64,000 bases of DNA from Planococcus sp. MB-3u-03 (GTDB taxonomy: Bacteria; Bacillota; Bacilli; Bacillales_A; Planococcaceae), in contig NZ_CP025135.1 in the NCBI RefSeq assembly GCF_002833405.1, positions 353,501 to 417,500 on the forward strand, given 5' to 3'. How positions within the stretch are numbered: position 1 is the stretch's first letter; every line of letters starts with the position of its first letter. The notes beneath the pieces were generated by a model, which had not been told where the DNA came from, did not search any database, and was given only the letters and a program-made list of their open reading frames with translations. Shown here in pieces: positions 8,288 to 15,470 of this stretch. The position numbers and the translations under genes are program-made.

Positions 8288-9136
8288 ATGAATTTTCATC
8301 AAAAGCCTGTGCATTATGTCGAAAGCCTAACATTGAAAGTGTTGGATTTGAAGGGAATGAGCCGTTTCTACACGGAGGTATTGGGGTTTGAGACCATCGA
8401 ACAAAAGGAAAGGGAAACCATTCTCGGTGTGGGTGGGGAAGAGATACTGACTCTTCAATATGCGCCGGAGTTCAAGGCAAAGGCAGGGCGCTTTGCCGGA
8501 TTGTATCATTTCGCGGTGCTATTACCGAACCGGAAAGAACTCGGTAAAATATTGCTCCATCTTCATGAGCAGCGGATTCCGATCGGTTCTTCCGATCATC
8601 AAGTGAGCGAAGCTTTGTACCTGTCGGATCCTGAAGGGAATGGCATCGAAATCTACCGCGACCGCGAACCCGGTGAATGGGAATGGCGCGGAGATCAAGT
8701 GCATATGACGGTCGATCCGCTCGATGTTCAGGAAGTTGCGCAAGCATCGAATGGCGAAAAATGGAGCGGCATGCCAGCGGGCACTGTGCTTGGGCATATC
8801 CATCTCCATGTTTCGGATCTCCAGGCAGCGCACGACTTCTATACCGGTGCGATCGGCTTCGGCCTGGTCGCGAATCTTGGCAATCAAGCGCTATTCGTCT
8901 CGGACGGAAACTATCACCATCATATCGGATTGAATATCTGGAACGGCACAGGCATTCCGGCTTTGCCGGATCAGACGGCAGGACTCGCGCATTACGTCAT
9001 CCGTGTCGCAGATGAACAAGCACAAAATGCCATGCGCGACCGCTTGCAGGCATACGGCGCTGACATTCACGTGGACGGTGCGGCGTTGGAGACAGCTGAC
9101 CCATCCGGCAACCGCATTCGCATTTTAACTGCATAA
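8288..9136 (+). CDS. catE: VOC-family extradiol dioxygenase, CatE-like
   Basis: The ATG at 8288 lies seven bases after GGAGG; the GTG at 8270 is within the leader. The 282-residue protein has two vicinal-oxygen-chelate modules (about 1-130 and 155-282) with the expected metal ligands, for example LYHFAVLLPNRKELG, GNGIEIYRD, GHIHLHVSDL and LAHYVIRV. It resembles B. subtilis CatE (YfiE), a catechol-2,3-dioxygenase that removes catecholic and quinone compounds. No CatD-like DoxX gene accompanies it. Substrate is inferred from similarity and from the divergent regulator. Confidence 0.8.
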   Translation: MNFHQKPVHYVESLTLKVLDLKGMSRFYTEVLGFETIEQKERETILGVGGEEILTLQYAPEFKAKAGRFAGLYHFAVLLPNRKELGKILLHLHEQRIPIGSSDHQVSEALYLSDPEGNGIEIYRDREPGEWEWRGDQVHMTVDPLDVQEVAQASNGEKWSGMPAGTVLGHIHLHVSDLQAAHDFYTGAIGFGLVANLGNQALFVSDGNYHHHIGLNIWNGTGIPALPDQTAGLAHYVIRVADEQAQNAMRDRLQAYGADIHVDGAALETADPSGNRIRILTA

Positions 9137-9137
9137 G

Positions 9138-9172
9138 AAAATCCCCGGGACTATGGTGTCTCGGGGATTTTT
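9138..9172. terminator. Terminator between catE-like gene and convergent small gene
   Basis: An AAAATCCCCG / CGGGGATTTTT stem. Confidence 0.75.
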
Positions 9173-9175
9173 GCA

Positions 9176-9421
9176 TTAAGGTGCCGGGCACGAAGCGGAT
9201 GCATCCGCATATAATAAGATTTGTGTGGAACGTCCAGGCGCAACGGCTTGCTGGACATTGCCCGTTTGTTCGGGCATCAGGTTATCTCTTGTTTCCGTAT
9301 ATGCCTGGAGCCGTTCCTGGTTTTGCCAGTCTTCAAAAGGTTCATTGTAAAAGCCTAAAAGGATCAATCCGCAAAATACGGCAATCAATGTGATCCCAAG
9401 TAACGAAAGGAAACCTTTCAT
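9176..9421 (-). CDS. Small membrane-anchored or secreted hypothetical protein
   Basis: The frame of 81 residues has one N-terminal hydrophobic helix (GFLSLLGITLIAVFCGLILL) followed by a hydrophilic outer part with FYNEPFEDWQNQERL. No family was recognised. The upstream AGAAGGCGGG could serve as a ribosome binding site but is imperfect. It is convergent with the dioxygenase gene. Confidence 0.5.
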   Translation of the reverse strand: MKGFLSLLGITLIAVFCGLILLGFYNEPFEDWQNQERLQAYTETRDNLMPEQTGNVQQAVAPGRSTQILLYADASASCPAP

Positions 9422-9547
9422 GATTCAATCCCGCCTTCTCATAGATGCTGATATTAAGAACGCAAACCGTTCGGAAAAGGTTCCCGGTTGAAGAAATCCC
9501 AAAGACTGGGATACTTATACATAAGCATACAAACGGGAGGGGAAACC

Positions 9548-10618
9548 ATGATTTCATTAAATACAGAAATTTGCCGCTTGCTTGGGATCGAGTATCCAAT
9601 CATCCAGGCAGGAATGGCAGGCGGCCCGACCACCGCTGAACTGGTGGCGGAAGTTTCCGGGGCAGGCGGCTTGGGGACACTCGGCGCTGCCTATTTGACA
9701 CCTGGCAAGCTACGGGAAGATATTGTAGAGATACGCAAACGGACAAACAAGCCTTTTGCCGTCAATTTGTTCGCGCCCGTGCCGAAAGATGATTTCTCGC
9801 GCATTGGAGAAGTGAAACAAGCATTGCAGCCGATCTACGAAGAACTTGCGATTGAAGAGCAAGGCGCTGAATACCGCTCTCCAGATCACGGGGAAGAGCT
9901 GTTCCGCATTTGCCTTGAAATGAATGTGCCGATCATCAGCACGGCGTTCGGTTCATTGGCGCCTGAACATATGGCTTCTGCCAAAGCACAAGGCGTCCAT
10001 ATCATCACCATGGCGACGACTGTCGGCGAAGCGATGGAAGCGCAAGGCAAAGGAGCCGACGTTATCGTGGCACAAGGCAGCGAAGCAGGAGGGCACCGCG
10101 GCAGCTTTTCGTTCGATCGCCATCCAATGGGTGCACAGGTCGGCTTGATGGCACTGCTTCCACAAATTGCAGATGCGGTGGATGTGCCGGTCATTGCGGC
10201 TGGTGGCATCGCGGACGGGCGCGGGCTGGTAGCGGCGCTCGCGCTCGGGGCGCAAGCCGTTCAAGTCGGGACGCGTTTTGTTGGAGCGAAGGAATCGGGT
10301 GCGCATCAGGCATACAAGCAAGCAATCTTCGAAAGCGATGAAGAAAGCACCGTCGTGACCAAAAGTTTCTCGGGACGACCAGCGCGCGGTATCAAAAATC
10401 GTTTCATCGAAAAATTCGAATCCGCGGGAACCCAGCCGCTGCCATTTCCGTCTCATAATACAGTGACGAAAGAAATTCGCGGAGCAGCGGCAAAAGCCGG
10501 CAATCCGCAATTCATGTCGTTATGGGCAGGTCAGGCAACAAGAGGTATGACGCAGGAAGAAGGCGCGGCGGAAATCGTCTCTTCCATGATGGATCAAGCA
10601 CGTGCGCTCTTGCGGTAA
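9548..10618 (+). CDS. Nitronate monooxygenase (2-nitropropane dioxygenase family)
   Basis: The start is the ATG after GGGAGGGG; an in-frame upstream start is unsupported. The 356-residue FMN-dependent TIM barrel shows the family landmarks YPIIQAGMAGGPTTAELVAEVS, GLGTLGAAY, AQGSEAGGHRG (catalytic His region) and PVIAAGGIADGRG, with GTRF after it. The enzyme oxidises alkyl nitronates such as propionate-3-nitronate. It shares a theme with the nitroreductase and quinone-defence genes elsewhere in the window. Confidence 0.9.
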   Translation: MISLNTEICRLLGIEYPIIQAGMAGGPTTAELVAEVSGAGGLGTLGAAYLTPGKLREDIVEIRKRTNKPFAVNLFAPVPKDDFSRIGEVKQALQPIYEELAIEEQGAEYRSPDHGEELFRICLEMNVPIISTAFGSLAPEHMASAKAQGVHIITMATTVGEAMEAQGKGADVIVAQGSEAGGHRGSFSFDRHPMGAQVGLMALLPQIADAVDVPVIAAGGIADGRGLVAALALGAQAVQVGTRFVGAKESGAHQAYKQAIFESDEESTVVTKSFSGRPARGIKNRFIEKFESAGTQPLPFPSHNTVTKEIRGAAAKAGNPQFMSLWAGQATRGMTQEEGAAEIVSSMMDQARALLR

Positions 10619-10688
10619 TTCGGCTCGAGTTTCCTGTTTCTGCGTGCTATACTGTTAAAAGTGATTTTGAAACGAGGAGATTGAACGA

Positions 10689-11534
10689 ATGGAATGGAAA
10701 AATATATACCGCGGTATTTTGATGGGCATCAGCGATTTGATTCCGGGGGTCAGCGGAGGAACGATTGCCTTTATCCTTGGCATTTATGATCGCCTGCTTG
10801 AATCGATCAGCGGCTTCTTCAGCCGCGAATGGAAAAAACAGTTGGGCTTTCTCGTGCCTCTTGGCATGGGGATCGTCATTACCTTATTATTGTTCAGCCG
10901 CTTTATCGAATTTTTGCTGGAAAACCATTACGAAGCGACGCAATTTTTCTTCATGGGGCTGATCCTTGGGGTCTTGCCTTATATCATGAAGCAAGCGGAA
11001 GTGAAAAAGAATTTCACGGCGCGCCATTTGGTCATCTTGCTGGTCATCGGGGCAGCGCTTGCTTCCATGGCATTTATCCAGACCGATGATAATGTAGCGC
11101 CGATTACGGAATTGAGCTTGCCAACGTTCTTCCTGCTATTTTTCTCTGGCTGGATCGCGAGCATGGCGATGCTGTTGCCTGGCATTAGCGGCTCGTTCAT
11201 CCTGTTGTTGATCGGTGTTTATTCGACGGCCATCAACGCCTTGTCGACATTGAATTTGCCGATCGTCCTGGCAATCGGTGCCGGCGTCATGGTCGGGTTT
11301 GTCGTCTCAAGTAAAGCGATCAGCTATTTGCTGGAGCATTTTACGTATGTGACGTATGCGGCCATCATCGGCTTGATTCTTGGCTCGCTGTTTGTCGTAT
11401 TCCCTGGCTTTGCAGCCGATCCGATGACTTTAGTGACTAGCCTGATCACGTTCACGATTGGCTTATTGTTTACGCTGTGGTTTAGTTCGCCGAAGAAAAC
11501 CGATATTACAAGCGAACACAATGTAGAAGCTTAA
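10689..11534 (+). CDS. popT: DUF368 polyprenyl-phosphate transporter (PopT type)
   Basis: The protein of 281 residues has about eight membrane helices and two related DUF368 motifs: GISDLIPGVSGGTIAFILGI near the N-terminus and AMLLPGISGSFILLLIG near the middle, an inverted-repeat signature. Recent work identified DUF368 (PopT) and DedA (UptA) proteins as flippases that recycle undecaprenyl phosphate across the membrane. The uppP gene, whose product makes that lipid, lies about 1.3 kb downstream on the other strand. Family assignment is firm; function is by family. Confidence 0.88.
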   Translation: MEWKNIYRGILMGISDLIPGVSGGTIAFILGIYDRLLESISGFFSREWKKQLGFLVPLGMGIVITLLLFSRFIEFLLENHYEATQFFFMGLILGVLPYIMKQAEVKKNFTARHLVILLVIGAALASMAFIQTDDNVAPITELSLPTFFLLFFSGWIASMAMLLPGISGSFILLLIGVYSTAINALSTLNLPIVLAIGAGVMVGFVVSSKAISYLLEHFTYVTYAAIIGLILGSLFVVFPGFAADPMTLVTSLITFTIGLLFTLWFSSPKKTDITSEHNVEA

Positions 11535-11548
11535 CAAATGAAAATGGC

Positions 11549-11590
11549 AAAGCGGACAGTGAAAAGCACTCCTTTTCCTGTCCGCTTTTG
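11549..11590 (+). terminator. Terminator after popT
   Basis: An AAAGCGGACAG / CTGTCCGCTTT stem with an 18-base loop. Confidence 0.75.
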
Positions 11591-11683
11591 GTATTTATTT
11601 AAGGGAAAAAGTAAAAAAGGCTTTTTGCTTTCCGGATTTCGCTTTTGCGATTACACTGAAATGAAGAGAAAGAGGTGATGCGT

Positions 11684-12811
11684 GTGCGGAAATTGTTTGG
11701 CATCCTGTTGCTCATAGTCTTGTTGTTTTTCACCCGCCCGGTATGGGAGGCGTCTGTCGAAGAATACGTCGACCTGGGCTTTTTGGACTCGGTGGATGAA
11801 GTGATCGGAAATGTAACAGCTGACACGGATGTTTCCAAAGCGCTCGATGAAGCCAAATATTTCACGACGCGCATCAGTCATCAACTGCAGGCGATGGTGA
11901 CAGAAAGCTCAGCCGCCTTGCCTGAAGCGGTCGCAAAACCAGAGCTCTCGGATACGGATTCCATGGTGGCGGTCCATAATGTCACGCTTGGCATGAGCAA
12001 GGAGCAAGCCCAGCAAAAAGTCGGCTTGCCGTTGCGTCTAATGGAGAATGAATACGGAACCGATTGGCATAGCTACCATCAGGATTACCAGAATTATGTA
12101 TTGTTGTCCTACGATGAGAACGGAGAGGTCAACGGCATGTTTACCAACCAGGATCTCATCTCTTCTACGGAAGGCTTCTCGATGGATTCGACCAAAGCAC
12201 AAGTGCGTGAGTTGTTCGGGACACCGCTGACGAGCCTGCAAAAAGGGCGTGTGCAATATATTCTGGATTCGCGCGATGAGTACGATTTGTTTGAAACAGC
12301 GGATTCCTATACAACGGTTTTTTATGATGTTCACGAAGGGGATACGGTCACGGCGGTCCAAGTCATCGACAAGGATTTGGAAGAGCAGCGTAGCGAGATT
12401 TATGCGGAGCCGTCACCGGAAGTGAAGGAAGGCTATGAGTTTTTATTGTTCGAGCTGACCAATTCAGCGAGAATCCAGCGTGAGTTGCCGCTCTTGAAAT
12501 GGGATGGTGAAACGATGGAGACGGCGCGTGACCATAGCCAGGAAATGGCGGACGAGCGTTATTTCAGCCATACCAACCCAGATGGCCAATCGCCTTTTGA
12601 CCGCATGAAAGAAGATGGCATCACGTTCTTTATCGCCGGTGAAAACTTGGCGTACGGGCAGTATAGCGCCGTCTTCGCTCATGAAGGGCTCATGAACTCG
12701 ATGGGCCACCGGGAAAACATCGTTAAGCCCGACTTCGGCTATCTCGGTGTCGGCGTTGCCTTCAACTCGGACAAGCAGCCATATTTTACGGCAAACTTCT
12801 TTAATCGCTAA
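11684..12811 (+). CDS. CAP/SCP-domain protein with CAP-associated N-terminal domain (YlbC-like)
   Basis: The GTG at 11684 is placed six bases after AAAGAGGTG; the ATG at 11678 overlaps that site. The 375-residue product has an N-terminal membrane anchor or signal (KLFGILLLIVLLFFTRP). A CAP-associated domain (about 105-240, VTLGMSKEQAQQKVG then a second GTPLTSLQKG copy) comes next, followed by a CAP domain (about 250-375) with LTNSARIQ, HSQEMADERYFSH, AGENLAYG and MGHRENI. It resembles B. subtilis YlbC. It is an extracytoplasmic protein of unknown activity. Confidence 0.85.
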   Translation: MRKLFGILLLIVLLFFTRPVWEASVEEYVDLGFLDSVDEVIGNVTADTDVSKALDEAKYFTTRISHQLQAMVTESSAALPEAVAKPELSDTDSMVAVHNVTLGMSKEQAQQKVGLPLRLMENEYGTDWHSYHQDYQNYVLLSYDENGEVNGMFTNQDLISSTEGFSMDSTKAQVRELFGTPLTSLQKGRVQYILDSRDEYDLFETADSYTTVFYDVHEGDTVTAVQVIDKDLEEQRSEIYAEPSPEVKEGYEFLLFELTNSARIQRELPLLKWDGETMETARDHSQEMADERYFSHTNPDGQSPFDRMKEDGITFFIAGENLAYGQYSAVFAHEGLMNSMGHRENIVKPDFGYLGVGVAFNSDKQPYFTANFFNR

Positions 12812-12813
12812 GC

Positions 12814-12856
12814 AAAAATCCCTCTATTGCATTTGCGCAATAGAGGGATTTTTTTA
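12814..12856. terminator. Bidirectional terminator
   Basis: A long stem, AAAAATCCCTCTATTGC / GCAATAGAGGGATTTTT, sits between the convergent CAP and uppP genes. Confidence 0.85.
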
Positions 12857-12857
12857 A

Positions 12858-13688
12858 TTAGTTCAACAAGAACCAAGCGAGCACGACGAGCGGTCCGACG
12901 ATAAAGCAGTAGATCGCAAAATACTTCAGCTGGCCTTTTGCCATGATGTTCATGAACCATTTCAGCGAGAAGTACGAAGCGACGAGAGAGCCGATAAACG
13001 CCATGATATACGGCACCGCCATCGTCGACAAATTATCATCATTGATGATGTCGGTGATGCTCAGTACAGCCCCGCCCAAGCTGACTGGGATGAACAGCAG
13101 GAAGGAGAAGCGAAGCGCTGTCTCTTGGTTAATGCCCCGTGCCATAGCGGCAACAATCGTGGCACCGCTGCGGCTAATGCCTGGAATCAAAGCGACGGCC
13201 TGTGCGCCGCCGATGATGATGGCGTCTTTCATCGTCATATTGCCATCTTTACGCTGGCCGCGCATATTGCGGATGAACCAGAGGGCAAGACCGGTGACCA
13301 CCAAGGTGACGCCGACCGTGACGATCGTCGACAAGTAGGAATCAATCACATCCTGGAATAAGACGCCGATGATGCCTGCTGGAATGGTCGCGACGACCAA
13401 ATAAACGACAAACATGAAATCGCGCCGTGTTTCCGGCGTTTTTTCTTTGAAAAATTTCAAGCCGTTGATGATCAGCCGTTTAATGTCTTCGCGGTAAATG
13501 ATCAAGACGGCGATCAGGGACGCGCTATTGACGAGCAACGCAAAAGTCGAATTGCTTCCTTCGATTTCGACATCGAGGAAATACTGCGCAATCAGCAAGT
13601 GCCCGCTCGAAGAAATCGGGATTGGTTCCGTAAGCCCTTGGAATAGGCCCAGCAGCAAGAATTTAATTGTAAGCCATAATTGTTCCAT
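12858..13688 (-). CDS. uppP: Undecaprenyl-diphosphatase UppP/BacA
   Basis: The protein of 276 residues is polytopic and carries both catalytic blocks: [20 protein letters not shown] near the N-terminus and [15 protein letters not shown] near the middle. It dephosphorylates undecaprenyl pyrophosphate on the outer face, giving the carrier for wall synthesis and bacitracin tolerance. The first Glu of the E. coli EGLTE block is Gln here, a variant I recall in many UppP proteins, so it is not taken as inactivating. The start follows GGAGGATAC. Confidence 0.93.
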   Translation of the reverse strand: MEQLWLTIKFLLLGLFQGLTEPIPISSSGHLLIAQYFLDVEIEGSNSTFALLVNSASLIAVLIIYREDIKRLIINGLKFFKEKTPETRRDFMFVVYLVVATIPAGIIGVLFQDVIDSYLSTIVTVGVTLVVTGLALWFIRNMRGQRKDGNMTMKDAIIIGGAQAVALIPGISRSGATIVAAMARGINQETALRFSFLLFIPVSLGGAVLSITDIINDDNLSTMAVPYIMAFIGSLVASYFSLKWFMNIMAKGQLKYFAIYCFIVGPLVVLAWFLLN

Positions 13689-13836
13689 CTGTATGTATCC
13701 TCCACATTCTGTTCATTCTTAAATCCATAATCATAGGACGCGCAGTGTTTGAAAAAGTTCACACTACATAAAAACATATAATACCATATAATCATGATAA
13801 ACTGGGTATACACATGGAAGAAAGGAAGTGTAATAG

Positions 13837-14916
13837 GTGACAAATAAATTGTGGTTTCAAGCAGGCGTCGGAATTATCCTGACACTGGTCATCATTCGTT
13901 TATTCATCGAAGTCCAGGGGATTTTCGACCCGCTGTTCATCATTGCGGGAACGATTTTCGTACCGCTGCTTCTTGGGGGCGTCTTGTTTTATCTAACGCG
14001 CCCGCTGCTGTATTTTTTGGAGAATCGCAAATTCCCGAAATGGTCCGCCATCCTGATCATTGTGCTTTTGATCGTATTGGTCTTTTATCTATTATTTGCA
14101 ATGGTTGGGCCGATGGTAACCAAGCAAGTCAACTCGCTTGTCGACAACGCGCCAGGCATTATCAACGACGTCGAGGATTATACGCAGTACTTACTCGCTC
14201 AACGCGACCGCTTGCCGGATTCGTTAGAAGAGCAGATCAATGATATGAGCGGCCAAATCGGCGACCGCATTGGCGATATCGGCGGCTGGGTCGTATCGTT
14301 CCTCACGAGTTTCATATCAGGCGTCATCACGCTCGTGCTTGTGCCGTTCTTCTTGATTTACCTATTGATCGACCATCGGAAATTCGTGCCGTTCATTTCC
14401 GGGTTTTTCAGTGGACAGCGCAAGCTATGGGTCATCAAGACCTTGAAAGACATTGACCATACCTTGCGTTCGTATATTCAAGGCCAGCTATTCGTCAGCT
14501 TTTTGGTCGGAATCATGTTGTTAATCGGCTATTTGATTATCGGCCTTGAGTATGCTTTATTATTGGCATTGATTGGCATGGCAACAAATGTTATTCCATT
14601 CCTTGGGCCATACATTGCCGTCATTCCGGCAATGTTGATTGCATTGGTGCAGGACCCGATCATGGCGGTTTATGTCGCCATCATCATGTTGATTGCACAA
14701 CAGATCGAGAGTAATTTCATCACGCCGAACGTCATGGGCAACGCACTCGATGTCCACCCGCTGACAGTCATCACGTTGATCCTAGCAGCCGGGAACATCG
14801 CGGGCATTTGGGGAATCATCCTTGCGATTCCGTTTTATGCGGTTGTCAAAACGATCGTCAAAAACATTTACGCAAGGCGCCAAGAAATCCGTTCGACTGC
14901 CACAAGAGAAGTTTAA
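13837..14916 (+). CDS. AI-2E family (PerM/TqsA-like) membrane transporter
   Basis: A GTG start follows AAGGAAGTG. The 359-residue protein has about eight membrane segments with a soluble region between TM3 and TM4 and the conserved C-terminal block NFITPNVMGNALDVHPLTVI. This is the AI-2E/PerM family. Members export autoinducer-2 or act as Na+/H+ antiporters or permeases, so the substrate is open. It is monocistronic with its own terminator. Confidence 0.88.
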   Translation: MTNKLWFQAGVGIILTLVIIRLFIEVQGIFDPLFIIAGTIFVPLLLGGVLFYLTRPLLYFLENRKFPKWSAILIIVLLIVLVFYLLFAMVGPMVTKQVNSLVDNAPGIINDVEDYTQYLLAQRDRLPDSLEEQINDMSGQIGDRIGDIGGWVVSFLTSFISGVITLVLVPFFLIYLLIDHRKFVPFISGFFSGQRKLWVIKTLKDIDHTLRSYIQGQLFVSFLVGIMLLIGYLIIGLEYALLLALIGMATNVIPFLGPYIAVIPAMLIALVQDPIMAVYVAIIMLIAQQIESNFITPNVMGNALDVHPLTVITLILAAGNIAGIWGIILAIPFYAVVKTIVKNIYARRQEIRSTATREV

Positions 14917-14919
14917 GCA

Positions 14920-14949
14920 AAAACCCGCAGCCTGTGCTGCGGGTTTTTA
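14920..14949 (+). terminator. Terminator after AI-2E transporter gene
   Basis: An AAAAACCCGCAG / CTGCGGGTTTTT stem. Confidence 0.85.
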
Positions 14950-14964
14950 TTATGAGGAAATTAC

Positions 14965-14995
14965 TTGACGAAAAATAGTTCAGCCCCTAAACTAT
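14965..14995 (+). promoter_or_regulatory. SigmaA promoter with inverted repeat ahead of marR-mmpL
   Basis: TTGACG (14965-14970), 17 bases, TAAACT (14988-14993). An inverted repeat ATAGTT (14975-14980) / AACTAT (14990-14995) lies between and over the -10 box, a likely autoregulatory site for the MarR protein encoded next. Confidence 0.6.
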
Positions 14996-15023
14996 CATTA
15001 TTAGTTGAGGGGGTAAACCATTT

Positions 15024-15467
15024 ATGGATATGCGCATCAAAGAAGCGGTTGAATTGTTTCAGGAAGTTTTGTTTTACGGGACAGAGCGGGTCATCCGTTC
15101 AGTGGACAATCCGTTATGGGAAGAGTTTTCCCCTGAGCAGATGCAATCGCTGAAACTCATCGGCAAAGAAGGCCAAATCACATCGGCAAGGCTTGCGGTG
15201 CTGCAAGGTGTCCATAAAAGCGCCGTCTCGAACCGGACAAAAAAACTATTGCAAAAAGAATTGATTCAAGTGGTCCAGACGGCAGACCGGCGGGAAAAGC
15301 TGCTTGAATTGACCGATGCCGGAAAATCGGTCCTCGAGGAGTCGGATAAAATTCTGGCGGAGTACTTGGAAAAGCTGATGTCAGAACAAGTCGACGAGCA
15401 AGAGATCGAGCAATTCCTGGTGATTTTCAGAAAGCTCAGCGCAATCATGAAAACGGATGGAGTGTAA
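15024..15467 (+). CDS. MarR-family transcriptional regulator
   Basis: The protein of 147 residues has a winged helix-turn-helix (about 48-100: LAVLQGVHKSAVSNRTKKLL then the wing TADRREKLLELTDAG). It begins after TTGAGGGGG and stops three bases before the MMPL transporter gene, so the two are one operon. Inference: it represses its own efflux operon and is released by a lipid or drug ligand. An inverted repeat in the promoter supports autoregulation. Confidence 0.9.
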   Translation: MDMRIKEAVELFQEVLFYGTERVIRSVDNPLWEEFSPEQMQSLKLIGKEGQITSARLAVLQGVHKSAVSNRTKKLLQKELIQVVQTADRREKLLELTDAGKSVLEESDKILAEYLEKLMSEQVDEQEIEQFLVIFRKLSAIMKTDGV

Positions 15468-15470
15468 GGG

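Noticed and set aside
12858..13688. UppP inactivation by Gln in place of the first Glu of the EGLTE block
   Set aside because: Gln at this place is, to my recollection, common among UppP proteins, and all other catalytic motifs are intact.
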